The position numbers and the translations under genes were made by a program. This document shows positions 1 to 7,426 of a stretch of 12,623 nucleotides of DNA, one piece after another. Positions within the stretch are counted from its first letter, which is position 1. Every line of letters starts with the position of its first letter. This DNA is from Bacilli bacterium (GTDB lineage Bacteria; Bacillota_I; Bacilli_A; ML615J-28; CAG-698): positions 1 to 12,623 of the forward strand of contig JALOBF010000033.1 of NCBI GenBank assembly GCA_023228385.1, read 5' to 3'. The notes beneath the pieces are model-generated. The model saw only the letters and a program-made list of their open reading frames with translations. It made no database searches and was not told where the DNA came from.

Positions 1-2
1 CG

Positions 3-371
3 GCGACAGGGAATGATGCGAAATTCGGTTATATATTCGGTACATCATCATACAATGGAGGAGTAGCTACTAATCAAAATGGTATAACATATTATATACC
101 TACATATTTAGAAACTGTCATAATTACTTGTGGAACTAATATACCACAAGATGCATTTTATAATTGTACAGATTTAACAAACATTACAATACCAAATACC
201 GTAACAATTATAGGTACAAATGCATTTAATGGTTGTGTAAGATTTACAAGCTTTACCATACCAAACAGTGTAACAAGTCTAGGCAGCAATATATTGAACC
301 AGTGTGTAAGTTTGCAGAGCATTACTATTTCATTTGTAGGAAAAAGCAGAACCAGCATAATGCATTGTTAA
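3..371 (+). CDS. BspA-like leucine-rich-repeat surface protein, 3' fragment (5' end outside window)
   Basis: The frame is open from base 3 to a TAA at 369-371, giving 122 residues with no start in the window. The translation begins with a spacer-type segment (FGYIFGTSSYNGG, then a YYIP motif). It continues with BspA-type repeats: IPQDAFYNC, LTNITIPNTVTIIGTNAFNGC, a second unit with IPNSVTSLGSN, and ITISFVGKSRTS. The N-A-F-x-x-C pattern and the I-x-I-P-x-x-V-T-x-I-G pattern define this family, whose members are large secreted or surface proteins used in adhesion. In such proteins FVGxSRT normally leads into another ATGxxAxFGYIFG module, and the window itself starts with that module. Here the frame instead ends after SRTSIMHC, with no C-terminal anchor. 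I infer a gene truncated at a module boundary, probably by the rearrangement that left the intron fragment just downstream. A natural short C terminus is less likely. Confidence 0.75.
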   Translation, partial: ATGNDAKFGYIFGTSSYNGGVATNQNGITYYIPTYLETVIITCGTNIPQDAFYNCTDLTNITIPNTVTIIGTNAFNGCVRFTSFTIPNSVTSLGSNILNQCVSLQSITISFVGKSRTSIMHC

Positions 372-409
372 TCGTAATTTATTGAGTTCAATAGATGATG
401 ATTTCTGCT

Positions 410-575
410 TAGTACCCGACAGTTGAAGGAAGTCCTAGATAAAATCTCGATTTGAGGAACACAAATGACATCAGGCCACTATTATGGGTAAGATTAGTTA
501 TTAATATGTAAAATGTCAACGAAGTTGACGCTAGTATAAAGAGGGATGTTATTAGGCTTACTCAGGGAGGTCTCA
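410..575 (+). mobile_element. Truncated group IIC intron fragment (3' part of domain I)
   Basis: This stretch has no coding frame but matches conserved blocks of group IIC intron RNA as I remember the Oceanobacillus iheyensis intron. TGAAGGAAG lies at 424-432, GAGGAACACAAA at 454-465 and CAGGGAGGTCTC at 563-574, in the same order as the TGAAGGAAG, GAGGAACACGAA and CGGGGAGGTCTG blocks of that intron. No GTGYG 5' end is visible on the left. No domains III, V or VI follow on the right, since the sequence runs straight into a terminator hairpin. Both boundaries are approximate. It is a dead fragment and probably marks an old insertion or deletion next to the truncated BspA-like gene. The assignment rests on remembered motifs; a covariance-model search was not possible. 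Confidence 0.55.
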
Positions 576-585
576 GTGAAAAATT

Positions 586-611
586 ACTATGCTTCTTAGC
601 ATGGTTTTTTT
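586..611 (+). terminator. Intrinsic terminator after the BspA/intron scar
   Basis: An 8-bp stem (586-593 with 598-605, containing ATGCT/AGCAT and one G-T pair) closes a 4-base loop and runs into seven T residues at 605-611. It insulates the helicase gene from upstream transcription. Confidence 0.75.
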
Positions 612-671
612 ATATATTAATTTTTTAAAAAGTATTAATAAATTAGACTTTACTGGTAAATTATTCATATT

Positions 672-682
672 TGTGATAAAAT
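672..682 (+). promoter_or_regulatory. Extended -10 promoter of the helicase-nuclease gene
   Basis: TGTGATAAAAT fits the Gram-positive extended -10 consensus TRTGNTATAAT with one mismatch. No good -35 is seen 16-18 bases upstream. The start codon at 701 is 18 bases beyond it, with a GGGTGA-type ribosome binding site at 688-693. The same 11-mer precedes the next gene. Confidence 0.45.
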
Positions 683-700
683 TAATTTGGGTGAATAAAT

Positions 701-3700
701 ATGAGCCATATTGGAATTGTAATATCCGAAGCGGTTAAAACAGGGAAATGGTTATATATTGAATATAGAAACCTTGATAATCAAGTCACCAACTATTGGT
801 GTTCAGTTATCGATGTTCATTTAGAAGATCAACGATTGAGTGTTAAGATATTTAATCCCCGTTTGTCTTATGAAATAATTGACACTAAACTTTATTTTGA
901 TAGTATTTTATCGGCAAAACTTATTGAGGGCACATCTTATGAGGTCCCGGCTTATCTAATTGAAAAGATAGAAAATAATCTTGATAAACTAGAGTGGCTT
1001 AACTTTGATACTTTTAATAATAATATTTTAATGTATTTACAGGAATGTTATCGTTATGACAATGATCCCTATCAAAAAGATTTCCATTTTATTGATGGAG
1101 TTGATTTTTCAACACTTAAAAAAGAAAAAAGTTATAATCTTACCGCTACTCAATTTGGCCAGATTATTGATTTCATATATAAAACCGATATTGACTCAGT
1201 CAGCAGAAACAAATACACCTTTCTAATAATCAACTATCTTTCAATTGCCATAAAAGAAAAATTATATGTAATTGCTTATTATGATGTATTGCTTGATGTT
1301 GAAAAAATGGCTTTAGTACTTGGTTGTGATTTAAAAATTAATAAAAGTTTTTTGGTAGAGGGGAAGAAGTATACTTTAAGTCAGTATTTAGATACCGATC
1401 CAAAGGAATTTATTGATAAATTTCCATCAAATATTAAATATTATACTGAACTTATTGCTAAAAACTTAATATATGGAGAAGTTTTAGATGAAAACCCTTA
1501 TTTAATGATTTTGGAGAGAAATATTCCGATTAATATTGATGATATTTTTGCTGCCATCAACGATATGCATACTGAACAAAAATTGACGGTACCATTAAAA
1601 GCTTATTTTGGTAATATAACAATCAGGAATCTCGGTCATCCGGAAAGCCATATTTATTTTATCGATGATAAATTTAATATCGATCAACTTCGGGTTGTCT
1701 ATAATGCAATTAATAATCCGGTTACATATGTGCAAGGCCCTCCCGGAACCGGCAAAACTTCAACAATATCCAATATTATCTTATCGGCTTTTATGAATGA
1801 AAAATCAATTTTGATTTCTTCAAATAACAATAAACCGATTAATGATATTTATAACAAAATCAGGTTTAAACATCAGGATCAAGATGTCCCTTTTCCGATA
1901 TTAAGAATCGGCATCCAGAAAGAAAACTTAAAAACATTAAACAAAATCAAAGATTTATATAATAAAGCGAATTTTATTACAATTAAAGAGTCTCAATTAA
2001 AGGAAATTCATCATTATTCTCAAGCAAAATATAATAATTTAAATAATGAAATTAAAAAATATGAAGAATCGGTTTGTTTACAGGAAGAAAAAAATACACT
2101 TCTTTCAATCTGGGACAATGCCGATGATGAAAATATAAAGATGATGATATCGATGAAAATTAATAGTGTTGATGAAAGAATACGAAATATCAGTTTGATT
2201 AACAATATTAAAAAATTAGCTTATATCGGTAAAAGAGACTTACGCTTCACCAGATACTTATACTATAAGTCATTTTCGTATATTAAAAAACTATATGAAT
2301 CTCAATATAAACAATTAATTGATATCGTTCATATGAATGATGGTGATTCTCAATCGAAAGAATTGAAAAACAGAGAATTTTTAAAATATTTAAGCGATTC
2401 CACTAATTTTACTAATTTTATTCGTACATTCCCCTTTATTCTTACCACCAATTTATCGGCAAATAAACTAGGTCCGGCAAAGCCTTTTTTTGACCTCACC
2501 GTTATTGACGAAGCCGGTCAATGTAATATTGCCACTTCGCTTATACCGATTATAAGAGGTAATTCTTTGGCTTTATTGGGTGACCAAAATCAATTAAAAC
2601 CGGTTATTGTTCTTGGTGATGATTTTAATAAAAAGCTTATGGATAAGTATCAAATCAAAGATGTTTATAATTATTGCGATAATTCAATTATTGAATTAAT
2701 GCAAAAGAAAGACCGGGTATCACCGTTTATCTTATTGCGATATCATTACCGTTGCGGCCGAAATATTATCAATTTTAGTAATCGGCGTTATTATGGTAAT
2801 CAATTAAAGATTGAAACCAAATCTCATCCCAACCAACTGGAATTTTGTAATGTGAAAACTGATGATAAGCCGGCAATAAGAAATACTTCATATCAGGAAG
2901 CGGCAACCATTGTAGATATAATTAAGAAAAATAATTATCAAAATGTCGGTATTATTACACCCTTTAGGAATCAGGTAGCACAAATTAATGCTTTATTGGA
3001 ACATAATCAAATTCGGGGAGTTGATGTGGGCACAATTCACACCTTTCAAGGTGATGAAAGAGAAGTCGTAATAATGTCATTGGCCCTAACCCCGGTTACC
3101 GGCGAGAAAACATATAATTGGGTTAAGGATAACAGTGAGATGATCAATGTTGCGGTTACAAGGCCAAAAGACAAGCTTATTATCGTAGGTGATTATGATT
3201 TAATTCAGGAAAGAGTAAAAAATGATGCAAACAGTGAGGATAATGATCTTTATTCTCTGATGACATACGTTTATAATAATGGGAATTGTTATGTTCCCCC
3301 TAAATATAGTGCCGATCGACTTTTCTTTAAGCAATATAATACACAAAAAGAAAAAGAGTTTTTGCAAACAATATCGCATATGATGACAACCCTACCAGCG
3401 TATACCGTAGAATCAAAAGTGAAAGTTTCATCCGTTTTTCATGCAGATAATTTTGATGATTTTGATTATTTTACAAAAGCTGAATTTGATTTTGTTATAT
3501 ACGATAAAAATACGGGTTATCCTCTGTTGGTAATTGAGGTAGACGGTTCGGAACACATTAACAATTATCGAACAAGAATAAATGATGCGAAAAAGGAAGA
3601 AATTTGCCGGCGCCGCAAGATTAAGATTATCAGAATTCCCAATGAAAATGTCAGAAGATATAATACTATTAAAAAGGTAATAATAAAAATATTACATTAA
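701..3700 (+). CDS. UPF1-like superfamily 1 helicase fused to a DUF2726-type nuclease domain
   Basis: This 999-residue protein has a complete set of SF1 helicase motifs: Walker A GPPGTGKT (346-353), DEAGQ (603-607), GDQNQLKP (627-634), YHYRC (681-685), TFQGDE (781-786) and NVAVTRP (816-822). The order and the DEAGQ box are those of the UPF1/DNA2-like group (AAA_11/AAA_12). Residues about 425-560 form a Lys/Glu-rich, probably helical insertion between the early motifs and motif II. Residues about 873-998 resemble DUF2726, a Vsr/restriction-endonuclease-like fold, with D930 and VIEVDGSEH (944-952) as likely active-site residues. The first 80 residues are beta-rich and faintly WYL-like (low confidence). 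The architecture predicts ATP-driven unwinding coupled to nucleic-acid cleavage. Related single-protein helicase-nucleases act in anti-phage defence or DNA repair, but nothing here fixes the role. The gene is monocistronic, flanked by a terminator and a separate downstream promoter. Confidence 0.88.
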   Translation: MSHIGIVISEAVKTGKWLYIEYRNLDNQVTNYWCSVIDVHLEDQRLSVKIFNPRLSYEIIDTKLYFDSILSAKLIEGTSYEVPAYLIEKIENNLDKLEWLNFDTFNNNILMYLQECYRYDNDPYQKDFHFIDGVDFSTLKKEKSYNLTATQFGQIIDFIYKTDIDSVSRNKYTFLIINYLSIAIKEKLYVIAYYDVLLDVEKMALVLGCDLKINKSFLVEGKKYTLSQYLDTDPKEFIDKFPSNIKYYTELIAKNLIYGEVLDENPYLMILERNIPINIDDIFAAINDMHTEQKLTVPLKAYFGNITIRNLGHPESHIYFIDDKFNIDQLRVVYNAINNPVTYVQGPPGTGKTSTISNIILSAFMNEKSILISSNNNKPINDIYNKIRFKHQDQDVPFPILRIGIQKENLKTLNKIKDLYNKANFITIKESQLKEIHHYSQAKYNNLNNEIKKYEESVCLQEEKNTLLSIWDNADDENIKMMISMKINSVDERIRNISLINNIKKLAYIGKRDLRFTRYLYYKSFSYIKKLYESQYKQLIDIVHMNDGDSQSKELKNREFLKYLSDSTNFTNFIRTFPFILTTNLSANKLGPAKPFFDLTVIDEAGQCNIATSLIPIIRGNSLALLGDQNQLKPVIVLGDDFNKKLMDKYQIKDVYNYCDNSIIELMQKKDRVSPFILLRYHYRCGRNIINFSNRRYYGNQLKIETKSHPNQLEFCNVKTDDKPAIRNTSYQEAATIVDIIKKNNYQNVGIITPFRNQVAQINALLEHNQIRGVDVGTIHTFQGDEREVVIMSLALTPVTGEKTYNWVKDNSEMINVAVTRPKDKLIIVGDYDLIQERVKNDANSEDNDLYSLMTYVYNNGNCYVPPKYSADRLFFKQYNTQKEKEFLQTISHMMTTLPAYTVESKVKVSSVFHADNFDDFDYFTKAEFDFVIYDKNTGYPLLVIEVDGSEHINNYRTRINDAKKEEICRRRKIKIIRIPNENVRRYNTIKKVIIKILH

Positions 3701-3708
3701 TAGTATTA

Positions 3709-3719
3709 TGTGATAAAAT
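3709..3719 (+). promoter_or_regulatory. Extended -10 promoter of yccF
   Basis: TGTGATAAAAT, identical to the element before the helicase gene, lies 8 bases after the helicase stop. A weak -35 (TTACAT, 3692-3697) lies 16 bases before the TAAAAT hexamer. The strong ribosome binding site GAGGAGGA (3733-3740) and the ATG at 3744 follow. Confidence 0.5.
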
Positions 3720-3743
3720 AAAAAAACAATTTGAGGAGGAATC

Positions 3744-4097
3744 ATGAAATTAATCGGTAACATTTTATGGTTTTTATTAGTTGGATTATGGGGCGCAATT
3801 TATTATTTTGTAGCCGAAATATTATTGTGCATTATAATTATCGGTATTCCATTTGGTTTACAATGTTTCAAATTAGGGAAGTTAATGGTTTTTCCCTTCG
3901 GAAAAAACGTTAAAACTAATTTCGAAAAGCATCCAATTGCCAATATTATTTGGGTAATAGTATTGGGTTGGGAAATGGCATTATCTAACTTAATTGCTGG
4001 TATCATATTTTACATTACAATTATCGGCATTCCGTTTGGCAAACAATGCTTTAAACTGGCGAAATTATCCCTTATCCCATTTGGAGCAAATTTTTAA
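3744..4097 (+). CDS. yccF: YccF-family small membrane protein
   Basis: This 117-residue protein consists of two copies of the YccF domain. Each copy has a hydrophobic stretch followed by an IGIPFG-x-QCFKL-x-KL motif: IIGIPFGLQCFKLGKL at 32-47 and the matching copy at 93-108. Each ends in PFG. Three to four membrane segments are evident (about 5-20, 22-38, 66-80 and 82-97), and charged residues sit in the turn between the repeats. The family is widespread in bacteria, its biochemical role is unknown, and the length is near the family norm. The start is set by GAGGAGGA four to seven bases upstream. The gene has its own promoter and a terminator directly after its stop, so it appears to be a stand-alone unit unrelated to its neighbours. 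Confidence 0.88.
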   Translation: MKLIGNILWFLLVGLWGAIYYFVAEILLCIIIIGIPFGLQCFKLGKLMVFPFGKNVKTNFEKHPIANIIWVIVLGWEMALSNLIAGIIFYITIIGIPFGKQCFKLAKLSLIPFGANF

Positions 4098-4098
4098 G

Positions 4099-4120
4099 AA
4101 GCCTTACACAGGCTTTTTTT
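4099..4120 (+). terminator. Intrinsic terminator of yccF
   Basis: A stem of AAGCCT (4099-4104) with AGGCTT (4110-4115) and a 5-base loop leads into a T run to 4120. It starts two bases after the yccF stop codon. Confidence 0.85.
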
Positions 4121-4164
4121 CTTATAAAAAACCTGAGAAAACGCTTTTAATCATTGATAATTGG

Positions 4165-4173
4165 TGTTATAAT
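4165..4173 (+). promoter_or_regulatory. Extended -10 promoter of the tdh-kbl operon
   Basis: TG-T-TATAAT at 4165-4173 is a perfect -10 hexamer with a TG extension. A weak -35 (TTTAAT or TTTTAA, about 4145-4151) lies 16-17 bases upstream. The predicted transcript starts near 4180, giving a leader of about 18 bases that carries GGGAG (4181-4185). No operator or riboswitch fits in such a short leader. Confidence 0.6.
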
Positions 4174-4197
4174 AATTATCGGGAGATGTGATAAAAA

Positions 4198-5259
4198 ATG
4201 ATGGAAACGTTAACGATGATGGCGGTAGTAAAGGACAAACCACAAAAGGGTTTTAGTTATATTAAAAAAAACATTACTACCGATTTACAACCGGACGAAG
4301 TATTGGTTAAAGTGCGTTCGGCTTCGTTTTGTGGAACTGATTATCATATTTATCAATATGATGATTGGGCCAAAAAGCGGCTTCATCTGCCACTTATTGT
4401 TGGTCATGAACTAAGCGGTGAAATAATCAAAGTCGGTATGAATGCACATAATCTTAATGTTGGTGATTGGGTTAGTGCAGAAACGCATATTGTATGCGGG
4501 GAATGTGAATTTTGCAAACAAGATAAAAAGCACATTTGCGAGAAAACGAAAATAATTGGTGTTGATATTGATGGTTGTTTTGCTAACTACATTAAAATAC
4601 CGGCCGCCAATTGCTTTGTTAACAGCAAAAATATTGATCCTGTATTATTATCGGTTCAAGAACCTTTAGGTAATGCGGTTCATACAATCGCTCATTTTCC
4701 GATTGAAGGAAAAACAGTGGCCATTGTCGGCTGTGGTCCGATCGGCTTAATGGCAGTTGATGTCGCGAAAGCTCTCCGTGCTTCAAAAGTGATTGCCATT
4801 GAAACAAAAGACTATCGTCGTAATCTTGCCCGAAAAATTGGAGCCGATATTATTATTAATCCTTTAACGGAAAATGTTGTAGCTCGGGTTATGGCGGAAA
4901 CAAACGGTTCCGGAGTAGATGTCGTGGGTGAGTTTAGTGGGAATAAAACCGCAATTGAGAGTGCCTTCAAGTATCTTAAAGCCGGCGGTGCGATTAGTAT
5001 GCTTGGTATTCCGAACGAAAATATTGAAATCGATATAGCTTCCGATGTCGTTTTTAAAGGTATTAGTTTATATGGTGTTGTTGGCCGGCGAATATATTAT
5101 ACATGGCATCAGGTAAAAGCATTAATCGATAATAATCTTTTACATTTAAATAAAATTATTACGCATTATTTCCCTTTGTCGGAAATTAATCAAGCGGCAG
5201 AAGTTATGGGAAGCGGAAACTGCGGTAAAATAATATTATTGCCTGAGGAGGTAAAATGA
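4198..5259 (+). CDS. tdh: L-threonine 3-dehydrogenase (zinc-dependent, NAD+)
   Basis: This enzyme oxidises L-threonine to 2-amino-3-ketobutyrate with NAD+ in the cytoplasm. The 353 residues follow the medium-chain dehydrogenase plan. Catalytic zinc ligands are C45 (CGTD) and H70-E71 (GHE). The structural zinc loop is C100-C103-C106-C114. QEPLGNAVHT lies at 154-163, and the Rossmann motif GCGPIG (178-183) is followed by an acidic residue, E201, which favours NAD over NADP. CGTDYHIYQYDDWA separates threonine dehydrogenases from other zinc alcohol dehydrogenases, and IVCGECEFC plus IIGVDIDGCFA closely resemble Bacillus subtilis Tdh as remembered. The first ATG (4198) sits 12 bases from GGGAG; a start at the next codon (4201) is equally possible. 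The stop overlaps the kbl start (ATGA), and the pairing with kbl confirms the assignment. Confidence 0.93.
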   Translation: MMETLTMMAVVKDKPQKGFSYIKKNITTDLQPDEVLVKVRSASFCGTDYHIYQYDDWAKKRLHLPLIVGHELSGEIIKVGMNAHNLNVGDWVSAETHIVCGECEFCKQDKKHICEKTKIIGVDIDGCFANYIKIPAANCFVNSKNIDPVLLSVQEPLGNAVHTIAHFPIEGKTVAIVGCGPIGLMAVDVAKALRASKVIAIETKDYRRNLARKIGADIIINPLTENVVARVMAETNGSGVDVVGEFSGNKTAIESAFKYLKAGGAISMLGIPNENIEIDIASDVVFKGISLYGVVGRRIYYTWHQVKALIDNNLLHLNKIITHYFPLSEINQAAEVMGSGNCGKIILLPEEVK

Positions 5260-6434
5260 ATAAATTTACTTATTTTCATGAAAAGGTTGAAGAGCTAAAG
5301 GACTCCGGAGTTTATCGCACATTACCGGTAAATTACGGTCCCTGTACAAATGTAATTGAATTAAATCATAAAAGAGTGATTAATCTTTCTAGTAATAATT
5401 ATCTTGGTCTAGCCAATCATCGGCGTTTAAAAGAAGCAGCCAAGCAGGCAATTGATAAATACGGAGTCGGTGCCGGCAGTGTCCGAACCATTGTGGGAAA
5501 TCAAGATATTCTTGAAGAATTAGAAAGGGCGCTTGCTGAATTTAAAAAGGAAGAGGCGGTTGTTTGTTTTCAATCAGGATTAAACTGCAATTTGGGTGTT
5601 ATTCCGGCAATTACCGAAAAAGGGGATTTAATCGTTAGCGATGAACTAAATCACGCCTCAATTATTGACGGAGTAAGGCTATCAAGAGCCGATAAAGCGA
5701 TTTATCGCCATGCCGATGTAGCACATCTTGCAGAAATCTTAAATGAAAAAGCCGGTTTATATAATCGTATTTTTATTATTACTGACGGTGTTTTTTCTAT
5801 GGATGGAGACATTGCCCCTTTGCCGGAAATTGTTGATTTGGCAGAAAAAAATAATGCCTTTGTATATGTTGATGATGCCCACGGTAGTGGTGTCTTGGGG
5901 GCCGGCGGCCGCGGAACAATCGATCACTTTCATTTAAATGGTCGAATTGATTTTATCGTAGGTACCTTAAGCAAAGCAATCGGCGTTATTGGCGGCTATA
6001 TGGCGACTAAAACAAAGGTAAAGGAATGGTTATTGCATCGTGCCCGGCCCTTACTGTTTTCGACAGCCCTGCCGCCATCAGCAATTGCGGCGACAATCGA
6101 AGCTGTTAAAATTCTTTCTGAAAGTGAAGAACTAACAAAAAAACTTTGGTACAATGCTATTTATTTTAAAAAAGGTTTAAAGCAATTAGGTTTTGATATT
6201 GGCAACAGTAAAACACCGATAACCCCGGTTATTATTGGTAATGAAGCGTTAACTATGAAGTTCTCACAACAATTGTTGGAACAAGGAGTTTTTGTTTCCG
6301 GAATAGTATTTCCTACCGTACCATTGGGAAAAGGGCGTTGTCGGGTAATGTTAAGCGCCAGTCATACCATCGATGATCTTGATTTTGCCTTAAAAGCATT
6401 TGAAAAAGTCGGTAAAAAATTAAATATAATATAA
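5256..6434 (+). CDS. kbl: Glycine C-acetyltransferase (2-amino-3-ketobutyrate CoA ligase)
   Basis: This PLP enzyme of the alpha-oxoamine synthase family cleaves 2-amino-3-ketobutyrate with CoA to glycine and acetyl-CoA, completing the threonine degradation route begun by Tdh. The 392 residues are the usual length. Visible marks are SSNNYLGL (45-52), GVGAGSVRTIVG (70-81), the cofactor-stacking H133 in DELNHAS, D207 and H209 in VDDAHGSG, and the Schiff-base lysine K240 in GTLSKAIG. The C terminus has the small-domain pattern (PTVPLGKGRCRVMLSASHT). The ATG overlaps the tdh stop by four bases, and GAGGAGG in the tdh tail supplies the ribosome binding site, so the two are translationally coupled. 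BioF and HemA relatives share the fold, but the tdh linkage settles the specificity. Confidence 0.93.
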   Translation: MNKFTYFHEKVEELKDSGVYRTLPVNYGPCTNVIELNHKRVINLSSNNYLGLANHRRLKEAAKQAIDKYGVGAGSVRTIVGNQDILEELERALAEFKKEEAVVCFQSGLNCNLGVIPAITEKGDLIVSDELNHASIIDGVRLSRADKAIYRHADVAHLAEILNEKAGLYNRIFIITDGVFSMDGDIAPLPEIVDLAEKNNAFVYVDDAHGSGVLGAGGRGTIDHFHLNGRIDFIVGTLSKAIGVIGGYMATKTKVKEWLLHRARPLLFSTALPPSAIAATIEAVKILSESEELTKKLWYNAIYFKKGLKQLGFDIGNSKTPITPVIIGNEALTMKFSQQLLEQGVFVSGIVFPTVPLGKGRCRVMLSASHTIDDLDFALKAFEKVGKKLNII

Positions 6435-6463
6435 CGTAATTAGAAAGGAGAACAACAAGATAT

Positions 6464-7204
6464 TTGCGTATGAAATTTTCTAGACAAATGGTTGTCGCTC
6501 ATCGCGGCGCTTCTGGCTTAGTTAAACATGAAAATACTATTGAAGCATTTCAAAAAGCGATTGAAATTGGCGCTGACTGCATCGAGTGTGATGTTCGCAA
6601 AACCGCTGACGGCGTAATAATAATATATCATGATGAATTAATTAATGGCGTAGTGGTTAACTCTTTAAAATATCAGGAAATTTTAGATATTAACGGATTT
6701 CATGTACCCACTTTAGAAGAGACTTTAAAATTTGTTAAGGGGAAAATATTAATTGATATTGAACTTAAAGAAGGCGGTTACGAAGAAGAAGCAATTTTTC
6801 TAATTCAAAAACATCTGACTAATGATGAGTTTTATATTCGTTCCTTTCTTGATGAAACATTAAAAAAGGTAAAAAAAATCGATAAAACAATTATCACTGC
6901 ATTATTATTAGGTTTAGATAAACCTAAAAACGTCTTTTTAACTCGTTTATCGGAATTGTTTCCTTTTTTTCGAATTTTAAAAACAAAATGCAATTTTGTA
7001 TCACCATATTATAAACTGTTAAGACTTGGTTTTGTGACGAGAATGAAATTGATTGGTAAGCCGGTATCGGTATGGACTGTAGATGATGAATTGCTGATGG
7101 TGAAATTATTGAAGAAAAAGAAAATAGATTCAATTGTAACCAATTATCCGGATGTGGCCTTACGGGTATTGGGCCGCACCGATAAAACGAAGAAATCGAA
7201 TTGA
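6464..7204 (+). CDS. Glycerophosphodiester phosphodiesterase (GDPD family)
   Basis: This 246-residue TIM-barrel enzyme is predicted to hydrolyse glycerophosphodiesters to sn-glycerol 3-phosphate and an alcohol. No signal peptide is seen, so it should be cytoplasmic. Catalytic marks are AHRG (H13-R14), HENT (E23-N24), E41-x-D43, the second histidine in YHDE (H56-D57), the metal-binding IELK (E100, K102), SVWTVDD (202-208) and the C-terminal TNYPD (226-230). The only in-frame starts near the AAAGGAG at 6444-6450 are TTG 6464 (spacing 13) and ATG 6470 (spacing 19). I keep TTG for its better spacing, with ATG as the alternative. The 29-base gap after kbl, with no promoter or terminator, makes it the third gene of the operon, although no metabolic link to threonine breakdown is obvious. 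The tail carries the terminator stem. Confidence 0.87.
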   Translation: MRMKFSRQMVVAHRGASGLVKHENTIEAFQKAIEIGADCIECDVRKTADGVIIIYHDELINGVVVNSLKYQEILDINGFHVPTLEETLKFVKGKILIDIELKEGGYEEEAIFLIQKHLTNDEFYIRSFLDETLKKVKKIDKTIITALLLGLDKPKNVFLTRLSELFPFFRILKTKCNFVSPYYKLLRLGFVTRMKLIGKPVSVWTVDDELLMVKLLKKKKIDSIVTNYPDVALRVLGRTDKTKKSN

Positions 7205-7219
7205 TTACTTCGTTTTTCT
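7184..7219 (+). terminator. Intrinsic terminator of the tdh-kbl-GDPD operon
   Basis: AAAACGAAG (7184-7192) pairs with CTTCGTTTT (7208-7216), with an inner AATC/GATT pairing, and leads into T residues. The left arm lies within the last codons of the phosphodiesterase gene. Confidence 0.8.
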
Positions 7220-7310
7220 TTATAAAAATACCAAAATTGAATAAAAAGCAGGTAACATATTTATAGTAAAAAACAGTAAACATTACATTTTATAGCATAT
7301 TATTATTAAT

Positions 7311-7321
7311 TATGTTATAAT
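7311..7321 (+). promoter_or_regulatory. Housekeeping extended -10 promoter upstream of the ECF sigma gene
   Basis: TATGTTATAAT is a perfect match to the extended -10 consensus TRTGNTATAAT. The -35 region (about 7293-7298) is poor, as is usual for such promoters. It would give a basal transcript starting near 7328, upstream of the ECF-type element at 7344. Confidence 0.55.
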
Positions 7322-7343
7322 TTTAAAAAAGTTAAAAATATTT

Positions 7344-7376
7344 GGACCAAAAAAGATATTTTTATTGTCTTGTATA
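7344..7376 (+). promoter_or_regulatory. Putative ECF-sigma (autoregulatory) promoter of the sigma operon
   Basis: GGACC (7344-7348) is followed after exactly 18 bases by GTCT (7367-7370) and then T-GTATA. ECF promoters commonly have a GGAAC- or GAAAC-type -35 and a GTC-type -10 at about this spacing. The same layout, with 21 of 23 bases identical over 7358-7380, recurs before the subtilase gene (8578-8614). The predicted start point near 7378 gives a leader of about 50 bases to the ATG at 7427. TATAAT at 7373-7378 overlaps the element, so a housekeeping -10 cannot be excluded, but no matching -35 is present. Confidence 0.5.
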
Positions 7377-7426
7377 ATGAGGAAGAAGGCACATGTATCT
7401 TTTTGGTTTTTAGAGGTATATGTGAG

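Noticed and set aside
505..625. Short frame reading TQGGLSEKLL, resembling the N terminus of a group II intron reverse transcriptase
   Set aside because: The frame is interrupted by stops upstream and ends within the terminator. The underlying bases (CAGGGAGGTCTC) are better explained as conserved intron RNA.
6924..7283. 119-codon open frame on the minus strand
   Set aside because: It is the complement of the phosphodiesterase 3' end and its terminator, with no start signal and low-complexity content.
7370..7426. Longer version of the sigma factor starting at TTG 7370
   Set aside because: The codon lies inside the predicted promoter -10, no ribosome binding site precedes it, and the extra residues do not resemble an ECF N terminus. 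ATG 7427 has AGAGG at a good distance.
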